Shown here piece after piece: positions 6,394 to 12,714 of a stretch of 14,023 bases of DNA. The notes under the pieces are model-generated. The model was not told the DNA's origin. It worked only from the letters and a program-made list of their open reading frames with translations, and did not search any database. The stretch comes from Clostridia bacterium. GTDB taxonomy: Bacteria > Bacillota > Clostridia > Oscillospirales > Butyricicoccaceae. Where the stretch lies: NCBI GenBank assembly GCA_017552495.1, contig JAFZPW010000166.1, positions 1 through 14,023 on the forward strand, given 5' to 3'. Both the position numbers and the translations under genes were made by a program. The stretch's first letter is position 1. Every line of letters starts with the position of its first letter.

Positions 6394-6971
6394 TGAGCAC
6401 GGCGGCCCAATGGGCGCAGACGCTGGCCGGAGAAGGGGCGGAACGGTTTGTTCTGACCTTTGACCGGCTGGGTCTGGAGGCCGAATGCCGCACGCTGCGG
6501 GCCGGAGAGGTGGAGGAATGCCGCCGGATGGGCGGAGAGCGCGGGCTGCGCTATGCCGTGTATCTGGCCTGTGAGGCGCTGCGGGAGGCGGGTGAGAGCC
6601 TGCGGAAGCAGGGCGTGCTGGCAGGCAGCTTTGATATTACCGAACGGCTGGCCTATGCCGATATTCTGGCGGCCGGCAGCGCCATTCTCCGAAAAAGCGG
6701 CGCCGGCAGCGCCCGCGTCCATTTGTCGGAGTCGAAGGAAAAAGCGGAGGCTGAAACGATCCCGCTGGCGGTGGAGAACGAAGCGGCGCTTTTCCCGGCG
6801 GAGGATCCGGCGGAGCTCGTCTGGCAGGAAAACGGCTGGAAAGAACCGCAGGGGAAAGGTCTGACGCGGCGCTTTGACGGCGAGAAGCCGCAGGAGGATG
6901 CGGAAGATCGCGTCTGGGAAATGGCGCGGATCTTTGCCGACAGGCTGGAAGCCGCGGCGGGGAACCTGTGA
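6393..6971 (+). CDS. Tail assembly chaperone (XkdN-like)
   Basis: This 192-aa, highly charged, helical protein follows the tube gene, where XkdN-like tail assembly chaperones are found. The core (about residues 15-105) contains LTFDRLGLEAECRTLRAGEVEEC, AVYLACEALREAGESL and ITERLAYADILAAGSAIL. The remainder is an acidic linker and a predicted helix, DRVWEMARIFADRLEAA. In phages this protein, often with a frameshifted partner, coats and delivers the tape measure protein during tail assembly. Here no tape measure gene follows; the next gene, encoding a LysM protein, overlaps by 4 nt if its GTG start is used. I looked for a slippery heptamer at the GGAAAAAGC stretch (6738-6745), but it does not fit the -1 pattern in this frame. 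Role assignment rests on position and core similarity. Confidence 0.75.
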   Translation: MSTAAQWAQTLAGEGAERFVLTFDRLGLEAECRTLRAGEVEECRRMGGERGLRYAVYLACEALREAGESLRKQGVLAGSFDITERLAYADILAAGSAILRKSGAGSARVHLSESKEKAEAETIPLAVENEAALFPAEDPAELVWQENGWKEPQGKGLTRRFDGEKPQEDAEDRVWEMARIFADRLEAAAGNL

Positions 6972-6991
6972 CGGCGGCGGAAGGAGGAAAA

Positions 6992-7630
6992 ATGGCACAG
7001 AGAACAAGAACCATGGTTCTGCGGAGGGGCGACGAGGACGAGAGCCAGCGGCTGGCGCTGCCGGTGAATCCCAGGGATGTGGTGATTTCCCGTCCGCAAA
7101 ATACGCTGAGTTATGTGACCGTGCGGGGCGAGACTGTTCACGCCGCCCGGGGAAGCGGGCTGACGCAGGTGAGTTTGGAGACCTTTTTGCCGGGGAAACA
7201 TTCGCCTTTTTACAGCGGAAGCGATCCCGAGGAATGTTTGACGCTGCTACGACAATGGGAGAGAGAAGGCGTCCCCGTGCGACTGATGATCTCGGGAACG
7301 GAGATCGACGATCTGTTTTTGATCGTGAGCCTGCGGCAAAAGCTGCGGGAGGGCGACGAGGATGTGGGGATCGGCATTGATCTCAAGGAATATAAGTTCA
7401 TTACACTGGCCGAAGCGGATATCCTGGGCGGCGAGACCGCCGGAGGCTTGTATCGGCGGGAAGATGAACGAAGCATGCCCGCCGTTTACGTCACGGGGGA
7501 AAATGAGGATCTTTGGACAGTGGCGCGGCGATATCTGGGTGATGGAAATCTGTGGAAGCGGCTGGCGGCGAAGAACGGGATCAGCGACCCGCATGGTCTT
7601 CCCCCGGGAAAGGAGATCTATCTCGCATGA
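6992..7630 (+). CDS. LysM-domain baseplate/tail protein (XkdP-like)
   Basis: This 212-aa protein has an N-terminal domain resembling XkdP/gp53-type tail proteins: LALPVNPRDVVISRPQNTLSYVTVRG, then ETFLPGKHSPFY, then PEECLTLLRQWEREGVPVRLMISGT. A C-terminal LysM follows (about residues 166-212: VTGENEDLWTVARRYLGDGN, then GISDPHGLPPGKEIYL). LysM binds N-acetylglucosamine polymers, so this end would contact peptidoglycan or help fit the hub to the tube. I chose the ATG at 6992 for its AAGGAGG at 6981-6987; an upstream GTG at 6968 overlaps the chaperone stop and would add 8 residues. In PBSX-like operons this gene follows the tape measure gene, which is absent here. It overlaps the hub gene by 4 nt (ATGA). 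Confidence 0.85.
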   Translation: MAQRTRTMVLRRGDEDESQRLALPVNPRDVVISRPQNTLSYVTVRGETVHAARGSGLTQVSLETFLPGKHSPFYSGSDPEECLTLLRQWEREGVPVRLMISGTEIDDLFLIVSLRQKLREGDEDVGIGIDLKEYKFITLAEADILGGETAGGLYRREDERSMPAVYVTGENEDLWTVARRYLGDGNLWKRLAAKNGISDPHGLPPGKEIYLA

Positions 7631-8373
7631 GAGTGTGGCTGGAGGACAACGAGATCACGGGGCTGTGTACCCGGGTAATCGTGGACAAAAATATGGACGC
7701 CGCAGGCGCGGAGGCGCGGGTGAGGGCCGTATGTGCTCCGGAGGACAGCAAACTGCCCCGGATCGAGCCGAATTGCGGAGATCGGTTGACGGTGGAGGAT
7801 GAGGGGACGGTTGTGTTTTTCGGCCGGGCGGAAAATGTCCGGTACGACGCCTCGGCGCTCCTTTTGGAGATCGAATGCCTCGACCCCGCCGCCAGGCTGA
7901 CAAAAAGCGAGTGCCGAAGCGCTTATCGAGGAACGGCGGCTGAAATCACCAGGCAAATTTGCAGAGAATGCGGGCTGGAGACCGGAACGGTCTGGGAAAA
8001 CGGAGCGGAAACGAGGCTGCCGGCCTGCGCGGGGAGAAGCGCGTTTCATGCCATTCGGCGGCTGTATGACGGCGCGTGCGTGGTGGATTTTGAAAATGGT
8101 GCGGTGGTCGTCCGCCCCAAGGGACTTTGCCGCGGAAGACTTCAAAGCGGGCGCTTGTACGGACTGAGCGCCCGGAATGTGGAAAGCGCCGCGGGCGGCG
8201 TTGTGCGGGAAGCAAGGCTCACCGTCACGGGGAAAAGCACCGTGCGGTGCGGAGAGATCGTGGAGCCGGACAAGCCGATGATGGGTGTGTACGGCACATA
8301 TCAGGTGGCACAGGTTCGTCAGAAATGGGAAAAGGGGCTGGCGACGACTGAACTGGGGATGGTGAGCGTATGA
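7627..8373 (+). CDS. Baseplate hub protein (XkdQ-like, gp27/gpD-type)
   Basis: This 248-aa protein fits the XkdQ/YqbQ family, whose fold resembles the T4 gp27 or phage gpD hub. Landmarks are GDRLTVEDEGTVVFFGRAENV, then ECLDPAARLTKSECRSAYRGTAAEITRQICRECGL, which is the 'D.a.rL.ks...y.f...ta.eit..ic...gi' signature of the family. GRSAFHAIRRLYDGA and the C-terminal GVYGTYQVAQVRQKWEKGLATTELGMV follow. The hub trimer closes the distal end of the tube and carries the spike. It is shorter than B. subtilis XkdQ (about 325 aa). No lysozyme or endopeptidase domain is fused. The ATG overlaps the LysM gene stop by 4 nt; AAAGGAG (7609-7615) lies 11 nt upstream. Confidence 0.82.
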   Translation: MRVWLEDNEITGLCTRVIVDKNMDAAGAEARVRAVCAPEDSKLPRIEPNCGDRLTVEDEGTVVFFGRAENVRYDASALLLEIECLDPAARLTKSECRSAYRGTAAEITRQICRECGLETGTVWENGAETRLPACAGRSAFHAIRRLYDGACVVDFENGAVVVRPKGLCRGRLQSGRLYGLSARNVESAAGGVVREARLTVTGKSTVRCGEIVEPDKPMMGVYGTYQVAQVRQKWEKGLATTELGMVSV

Positions 8374-8621
8374 CCCAGGATCCTTTTTATCGCATCGCGG
8401 CGCTATTGCGCACGGGCGAAAGTCGGCAGACGATCGCGGAGGCCGCGCTGGAAAGCGCGGCGGAGGCGAGGTTTTTGCTCAATGGCGCTTCGCTGCAGGC
8501 GCGTGCCTTGCCGATGGGAATGACGCTGACGCCGGAAGACGAAGGAAAGCGATTTCTCTGCCTGAGCGGCGAGGAAGGGATCGTCCCGCTGTGCGCCCTG
8601 ACGGAAGAAAGGATGACGTGA
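8370..8621 (+). CDS. DUF2577-like small baseplate protein (XkdR position)
   Basis: This 83-aa protein sits between the XkdQ-like hub and the XkdS-like protein, where DUF2577/XkdR is found. Visible pattern: an N-terminal helix (DPFYRIAALLRTGESRQTIAEAAL), then SLQARALPMGMTLTPEDEGKRFLCLSGEEGIVPLCAL, a small beta-barrel-like stretch in which 'L.p.d.Gkr.L.l....g..' recalls the DUF2577 'GD.Vlvl....g..yvvL' end. DUF2577 proteins are usually about 100-120 aa, so this is a short member. The function is a presumed spike or hub accessory, by position. It overlaps the hub gene by 4 nt (ATGA) and ends 1 nt before the next start. Confidence 0.6.
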   Translation: MTQDPFYRIAALLRTGESRQTIAEAALESAAEARFLLNGASLQARALPMGMTLTPEDEGKRFLCLSGEEGIVPLCALTEERMT

Positions 8622-8622
8622 G

Positions 8623-9036
8623 ATGGCATTGTTTTATCATCGGAACCGGGCGGCTTTGCCGCTGATGAAGGAGATTGCCGTGGATTTTGCCACCGGGCGG
8701 CCCGTCTTGGATGAAACGGGTGATTTCCGGCTGGTTGCCGGCCTGGAGGCGGTGAAGGTCTGGGTATGGCGGGCGTTGCAGGCGGATAACCGGCGGTTTG
8801 CGTACAGCGCGCACACCGACAGTTACGGACACCAGATGGACCGGCTCACCGGACTGGCGCTGCCGGAGGCCGAGAGCCGCCTGGCGCGGATGGTGCGGGA
8901 GACCTTAGGGGTGTGTCCCTATATCACGGGGGTGGAGCAATTTCGATTTACCCGGGAGGAAAACAGACTGCGGGCGGCCTTCCTTGTGCGGACAGTGTAC
9001 GGAACAGTGACAGCGGAAAGTGAGATGGAACGATGA
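8623..9036 (+). CDS. DUF2634 / gp25-like baseplate wedge protein (XkdS-like)
   Basis: This 137-aa protein is of the DUF2634/XkdS family, which has a gp25/gpW-like lysozyme-related fold and serves as the sheath initiator at the baseplate. Supporting stretches are DFATGRPVLDETGDFRLVAGLEAVKVWVWRAL, in which the long 'G..AvkvW...aL' helix is characteristic, then SAHTDSYGHQMDRLTGL and the C-terminal GVCPYITGVEQFRFTREENRLRAAFLVRTVYG. Gp25 homologues carry an EPR-like core motif, which I do not see here; this is normal for the DUF2634 branch. Length matches the family. It overlaps the baseplate J gene by 4 nt (ATGA). Confidence 0.85.
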   Translation: MALFYHRNRAALPLMKEIAVDFATGRPVLDETGDFRLVAGLEAVKVWVWRALQADNRRFAYSAHTDSYGHQMDRLTGLALPEAESRLARMVRETLGVCPYITGVEQFRFTREENRLRAAFLVRTVYGTVTAESEMER

Positions 9037-9824
9037 ACAACGATTTTGAAAGCATTCTGCGACGGCTGCGCCAGGGCGTCGGCAGCGGCGTGAGCACTAT
9101 CGAGGGCACCTTTGCCGGCGATATTTTGCAAGCAGTAGCGGCGGAACTGGCCCGGATCTGGTCGCAGGAGATCGACACGGTGACTCAGCGGGGCTTTGTG
9201 GCCACAGCGGAGGGCGAATGGCTGGACGCGGCCTGCGCCGATCTGGGCATGACTCGCAAAAGCGGGGAAAGCGATGAGCGGCTGCGAGCCAGGGCGCTGG
9301 CGGCGCTGCGTCAGAGCGCGGCAAGCGGCAACGAGGCGGACTATGTGGCATGGACCGTTTCGGTGGAGGGCGTGAGCGACGCCATGGCCGTGCCGCTGGC
9401 GAGAGGGAACGGCACAGTGGACGTGTATTATATTCCCGAAGGCGAGGGCTCCACCGCGTTGCAGGCGCAGGTGGCGGACTATCTGGAGGGCGTTCGGCCA
9501 GTAGGAGCGGACGTGACGGTGCGGGAGGCCCAGGCGGTGACGGTCAACGTGAACGCCGCCGTGTCACGGGACGGAAGCCGTTCGGCGGCGGACATTCGCG
9601 GACAACTGGAGGAACGATTGCGGCAATATTTTGCGCGGGTGCGGCTGACAGAGCAGGGACGGCAGATCGGGGTCAACCGGGTGATCGGGCTGCTGATGCA
9701 GTGCGACGGCGTGTCGGATGTGGACGGTGTGACGGTAAACGGACAGAGCGGGAGCCTGCCGATCCCTGTGGGGAGTTATGCCGTTTTGGGCAGCGTTGTG
9801 CTGACGGAGGCCGCAAATGGCTGA
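9033..9824 (+). CDS. Baseplate J-like protein (XkdT-like)
   Basis: This 263-aa protein is of the baseplate J/gp47 family, the main wedge scaffold protein. Diagnostic stretches: the N-terminal VGSGVSTIEGTFAGDILQAVAAELARIW; AEGEWLDAACADLGMTRKSGESDERLRARALAALRQSAASGNEADYVAWTVSVEGVSDAMA, which is the family hallmark; and GTVDVYYIPEGEGSTALQAQVADYLEGVRPVGADVTV, followed by AVTVNVNAAVS and a final SDVDGVTVNGQSGSLPIPVGSYAVLGSVVL. It is shorter than B. subtilis XkdT (about 348 aa) but contains both ends of the family. It overlaps the preceding gene by 4 nt and the following one by 8 nt. Confidence 0.92.
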   Translation: MNNDFESILRRLRQGVGSGVSTIEGTFAGDILQAVAAELARIWSQEIDTVTQRGFVATAEGEWLDAACADLGMTRKSGESDERLRARALAALRQSAASGNEADYVAWTVSVEGVSDAMAVPLARGNGTVDVYYIPEGEGSTALQAQVADYLEGVRPVGADVTVREAQAVTVNVNAAVSRDGSRSAADIRGQLEERLRQYFARVRLTEQGRQIGVNRVIGLLMQCDGVSDVDGVTVNGQSGSLPIPVGSYAVLGSVVLTEAANG

Positions 9825-10359
9825 TATCAAACGGACGCTGCCGCCAAGCGCGGGCGAAACCCTTTACATCGGAGAGCTTCTGGAGAGCATCGGCGGAGAA
9901 CTGAACGCCGTGGAACGGGAGGCGAGAGCCGCCTGCCAACGTCTTTCGGTGGAGCGCTCAGATGAAGCGGGCGCGGCACTTTGGGAAAAGGAACTGGGAT
10001 TGGAGCATCCCGATGCGCTCTCGCTGCGAGCGCGAAAGGTGCTGCTCCGGCTGGCGCTGGAAAAACGGAGAACCTGCACGCCTGAGCGACTGAAGGCCTA
10101 TCTTGGCCAGATGCTGGAGGGCGAGGTCGCTCTGACGGAGGATTTTGCACATTATGCGCTGAGGATGCAGGTGCAGATCACGGACTTTGCCGTGCCCAGC
10201 GTCGAGGCGGTACAGCGGGCCATGCGAAAGCTGACTCCCGCGCATCTGAACTGTACGTTGCAGGCTTCGGCGCGGATTTCCGGCGCAGAGGCGCCGGGGC
10301 GCCTGCTCCATACGGGCATCAGAATGAAGATCTATACCATAGAGGAGGGTGCGGAATGA
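9817..10359 (+). CDS. DUF2313 / YmfQ-like tail protein (XkdU-like)
   Basis: This 180-aa protein of the DUF2313 (YmfQ/XkdU/gp48) family occurs directly after baseplate J in contractile phages and tailocins, where it completes the wedge and links to the fibre. Features: the helical N-terminus (LESIGGELNAVEREARAACQRL); SDEAGAALWEKELGLEHPDALSLRARKVLLRLALEKRRTCTPERLKAYLGQMLEGEV, the 'W E..lGl....l..Rr..v.a.l......t...l...l' family core; and a C-terminal beta segment ending PAHLNCTLQA. Length is normal. The ATG overlaps the J gene by 8 nt and its stop overlaps the fibre start by 4 nt. Confidence 0.88.
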   Translation: MADIKRTLPPSAGETLYIGELLESIGGELNAVEREARAACQRLSVERSDEAGAALWEKELGLEHPDALSLRARKVLLRLALEKRRTCTPERLKAYLGQMLEGEVALTEDFAHYALRMQVQITDFAVPSVEAVQRAMRKLTPAHLNCTLQASARISGAEAPGRLLHTGIRMKIYTIEEGAE

Positions 10360-11063
10360 GACTGACAGGTAGTTATACCACAGCGGGCGCCGCGATGACG
10401 GCACAGGCACTGGCTGCCGGGAGCGGACTGACTATCACCAGAGTGGAGGCCGGCGCAGGAACGACGACCGCAGACGCTGCGGCGCTGGCCGAGGTTCGGC
10501 AGACGCCGGTGCTGATGCGAAAGCAGGCCGAAAACGGCGCTTGCGTGCTGGAGGTGCTGCTCAACAGCAGCGATGCGCAGGCACAGTATACGCTTTGGGA
10601 GTTGGGCGTATATGCCAGATTGGGAAACGGAACAGAACAGCTCTATCAGATTTTTCGTCTGGATGAGGGGTTGAATATCGAGCCGCAGGTGGATCTGGGG
10701 ATCACCTTTTATCTTGCCGAACAGATCCTGCCTGCGGAAACGGTGCAGGTGGTGCTGGCCCAGGAAGGCTATATTACGGCGGAAAGCTGCGGCAATGCCA
10801 TCGCGGAGGCCTCGGCGGGGTCTGCCGCGGCGCTGAGCGCCCATGAAACGGCAAAGAACGCCCATCAGGCGTTGTTTAACGCCAAGGCAAACGCCAGTCA
10901 TACCCATTCGGCCGGAAACATCACGGCGGGCACCTTCGGCGGCCGAATGGCGGCGCCTGCCGATACGGCCTATACCACCGGGCAGGTGCGGAATATCGTA
11001 CTGTCTACCGCCAACCCCTCTGGCGGGAGTAACGGCTGGATCTGGCTGAAATATGAGGCGTAA
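10356..11063 (+). CDS. Tail fibre protein, particle-proximal part (XkdV position)
   Basis: This 235-aa fibre protein has an N-terminal attachment domain like the phage tail-collar/gpH N-terminus of clostridial prophages: MRLTGSYTTAGAAMTAQALAAG, ITRVEAGAG, then NSSDAQAQYTLWELGVYARLGNGTEQLYQIFRLDEG. A helical region with AAALSAHETAKNAHQALF follows, then a shaft-like stretch with the His-x-His motif HTH (H182/H184), which binds metal in trimeric fibres, and GNITAGTFGGRM with VRNIVLSTANP. It ends with GWIWLKYEA, a common natural end for such fibre segments. GAGGAGGGTG precedes the ATG. The stop TAA (11061-11063) is followed, in the same frame and three sense codons later, by the ATG of the second fibre ORF. 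Confidence 0.85.
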   Translation: MRLTGSYTTAGAAMTAQALAAGSGLTITRVEAGAGTTTADAAALAEVRQTPVLMRKQAENGACVLEVLLNSSDAQAQYTLWELGVYARLGNGTEQLYQIFRLDEGLNIEPQVDLGITFYLAEQILPAETVQVVLAQEGYITAESCGNAIAEASAGSAAALSAHETAKNAHQALFNAKANASHTHSAGNITAGTFGGRMAAPADTAYTTGQVRNIVLSTANPSGGSNGWIWLKYEA

Positions 11064-11072
11064 GACGGAATT

Positions 11073-12029
11073 ATGAGAACGGTTGGCGAATTGAGCGTGG
11101 GGGACGTGGTGTATATCGGCGTCCGGTTCAGTAATTACAACGAGAGTACGCAGAGCTGGTATGATACCGATTATCAGGCAACACCATTTTATGTGGTGCA
11201 TCACGGAAAACCGTCCAGCATCTATGACGACAGCTTTTTAGGCTGCACCATCCTGCAGGGAAGATCGTCGGCATGGCACAGCATAGGACCTTTTTCTCTG
11301 ACAGATGCCACGGGAAATGCGGGAAAAGTGGATTATTCCGGCACGCAAGCCCATCAAAACGGATGCGCGGTGAACGGCGTGGCCAATATGGGTTGTTTCG
11401 GCGGGCGGATCGATCCCAAGATCCAGGCTGTTTTGCAGACGGTGCGCATTCCTTATCGCGTGGGCACCAGCGGCCGGACGGTGGCTTCTGGCAGCAGCGG
11501 ATTGGCGGCCAAGGTCTTTTTGCCGTCGATGGCGGAGGTGAGCCGCGGCGTTCGGTCGACTTATGGCAGCACATATAATTTTTATGTGCAGGAGGGCGCG
11601 CTGTTTGACTATTGGCGGCAGGTGCAGGCAGGAACGGCACAGCTTACTTATGCCGACTGGCGAGGACATCATACCGAGGCCGTGCTGGAGGATGACGAAT
11701 ACTCTGGAGACGATGTGACGGAGGCCTGGTGTCTGAGAACCCCGTTGGAGAGTTCGTCCAGCAAACTGTTTTATACGGTGAGCACCAGTGGCGCGGCTGT
11801 TTCCCAGACCTATGCGTCCCCGGAAAATTACAGCAATCCCTGTATCGTCGTGTCGGATGATCTGTTCGTGGACGACAACGGGATGCTGCGTGCAGGGAAC
11901 GAGCCCGTGATCCATGGGAAAGTGAGCGGGGTGTGGAAGAAATCCGTTCCCGCCTGCCGGATCGGCGGCGTGTGGAAGCAGGCGGAAGAAATCTGCTGTA
12001 AAAAAGACGGCGTTTGGAAAGCGCAATAA
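11073..12029 (+). CDS. Fibre-tip / receptor-binding protein with DUF6273-like domain and GVWK repeats
   Basis: This 318-aa protein most closely recalls DUF6273-type domains at the tips of clostridial tail fibres. The features are VVHHGKPSSIYDDSFLGCTIL (about residues 41-61), a stretch KIQAVLQTVRIPYRVG with GLAAKVFLPSMAEV, and WCLRTP starting at W219, matching the 'WWLRSP' core of the domain, followed by a beta segment to about residue 270. Three short repeats end the protein: SGVWK, GGVWK and DGVWK, with GVWK at 286-289, 299-302 and 313-316. The protein probably binds the target surface. The ATG at 11073 has only a weak Shine-Dalgarno site (ACGGAA), unlike its neighbours, and is in frame with the upstream fibre ORF across one TAA. 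Translation may therefore rely on reinitiation or readthrough. Confidence 0.75.
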   Translation: MRTVGELSVGDVVYIGVRFSNYNESTQSWYDTDYQATPFYVVHHGKPSSIYDDSFLGCTILQGRSSAWHSIGPFSLTDATGNAGKVDYSGTQAHQNGCAVNGVANMGCFGGRIDPKIQAVLQTVRIPYRVGTSGRTVASGSSGLAAKVFLPSMAEVSRGVRSTYGSTYNFYVQEGALFDYWRQVQAGTAQLTYADWRGHHTEAVLEDDEYSGDDVTEAWCLRTPLESSSSKLFYTVSTSGAAVSQTYASPENYSNPCIVVSDDLFVDDNGMLRAGNEPVIHGKVSGVWKKSVPACRIGGVWKQAEEICCKKDGVWKAQ

Positions 12030-12041
12030 GGAGGAGCAAGG

Positions 12042-12431
12042 ATGGATAAACTGAAATTCGGCAAACAGGAGGTCGCGGGCAGCGTGTATAGCTGCAGCGC
12101 AAAGGTGGGTTCGCGGCAGGCACCCGCACTGGAGATCCGGCTGGAAGGGCCCGCCGACGCAGTTCTGTTGAAGGCTATGACGGAAAATTCGCTGGAAATC
12201 TTTGATGAGGCTGGAGAAAAGCAGGGAGAGCACAGCGGCTATCACACGCTGACACGTCATAGTGTGATCTTGGCAAAGGTGACGGAGCCCGAGCAGGAAC
12301 TGGCGGACGCCCAGGAGCAGCTTCGCCTGCGCCTGCTGGAAAACGCGGCGCTGAACGAGGAAAATCAGGCGTTGGAAGCCGAAAACGCGGCTCTGCTGTT
12401 TGAGAGCCTGACAGGGGAGGAACTGGCATGA
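12042..12431 (+). CDS. Small tail-associated protein with C-terminal coiled coil (XkdW position)
   Basis: This 129-aa protein has an N-terminal beta-rich part: LKFGKQEVAGSVYSC, LEIRLEGPADAV, NSLEIFDEAGEKQGEHSG. Its C-terminal coiled coil (about residues 82-120) shows leucine/alanine heptads (QELADAQEQLRLRLLENAAL, then EENQALEAENAALLFESL). A strong AAGGAGGAG (12028-12036) precedes the ATG. It sits between the fibre tip and the XkdX-like gene, where PBSX has xkdW, and its coiled-coil end resembles small proteins in that slot of clostridial prophages. A fibre assembly or accessory role is likely, but I do not recognise a defined family. It overlaps the next gene by 4 nt (ATGA). Confidence 0.65.
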   Translation: MDKLKFGKQEVAGSVYSCSAKVGSRQAPALEIRLEGPADAVLLKAMTENSLEIFDEAGEKQGEHSGYHTLTRHSVILAKVTEPEQELADAQEQLRLRLLENAALNEENQALEAENAALLFESLTGEELA

Positions 12432-12568
12432 GCAAACATTTTGAAAGAATCAAGCGGTATTATCAGCGGGGGCTTTACAGCGATGAGCACATCTTGGCGC
12501 TGCGGGACAGCGGCGTTATCACCCTGGAAGAGGCGGAAAGCCTTCTGAAGGAAAAAACCCAGGATTGA
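12428..12568 (+). CDS. XkdX-family small phage protein
   Basis: This 46-aa protein starts at an ATG overlapping the previous stop by 4 nt, with GGGGAGGAAC just upstream. The sequence FERIKRYYQRGLYSDEHILA, then SGVITLEEAESLL, matches the XkdX family (PF09693-like), whose members read 'f..Ik.yY..glyt...v...v..g.It..eye.I'. Its function is unknown; it regularly closes the fibre module just before the lysis genes in PBSX-like operons. Here it is followed directly by a strong terminator instead of a holin and endolysin. It is the last gene of the phage-derived block. Confidence 0.85.
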   Translation: MSKHFERIKRYYQRGLYSDEHILALRDSGVITLEEAESLLKEKTQD

Positions 12569-12573
12569 GTCGA

Positions 12574-12609
12574 GAAAAAGACCGGAGCAAAAATGCTCCG
12601 GTCTTTTTC
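12574..12609 (+). terminator. Perfect bidirectional intrinsic terminator closing the phage block
   Basis: The arms 12574-12589 and 12594-12609 form a perfect 16-bp palindrome around an AAAA loop. The A-run on one arm and the T-run on the other make it work in both directions. It begins 5 nt after the XkdX stop and seals the block from the birA transcription unit. Confidence 0.95.
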
Positions 12610-12656
12610 TAAGCTTTTTCGGGAAAACACGCTTTTCCGGGATACTGGATAAATCC

Positions 12657-12685
12657 TTGATAAAACCATAAAAAAATGGTAAAAT
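12657..12685 (+). promoter_or_regulatory. Sigma-A promoter of birA
   Basis: TTGATA (12657-12662) and TAAAAT (12680-12685) are separated by 17 nt in a locally A+T-rich stretch, each one mismatch from consensus. Transcription would start near 12692, about 23 nt before the birA ATG. No operator-like palindrome is obvious, consistent with a ligase lacking a DNA-binding domain. Confidence 0.75.
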
Positions 12686-12714
12686 AGCGACAAAATCGGA
12701 AGGGGAGAGCGCGG

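Noticed and set aside
6731..6750. Possible -1 frameshift site (GGAAAAAGC) in the XkdN-like gene
   Set aside because: In the gene's frame the bases read G GAA AAA, which does not satisfy X XXY YYZ, and no tape-measure-chaperone extension ORF is evident in the -1 frame.
12622..12638. Hairpin GGAAAA/TTTTCC between the phage terminator and the birA promoter
   Set aside because: It has only a 6-bp A/T-rich stem with a 5-base loop and no T-run, and it lies just after a perfect terminator, so a separate function is not supported.
2747..12645. Possible attL/attR-like repeats flanking the phage block (for example the similar GGAAACA and GGAAAACA strings at 2752-2758 and 12622-12629)
   Set aside because: The matches are only about 7-8 bases with a gap and occur in A-rich sequence. 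No tRNA end or integrase gene accompanies them, so I cannot support attachment sites.
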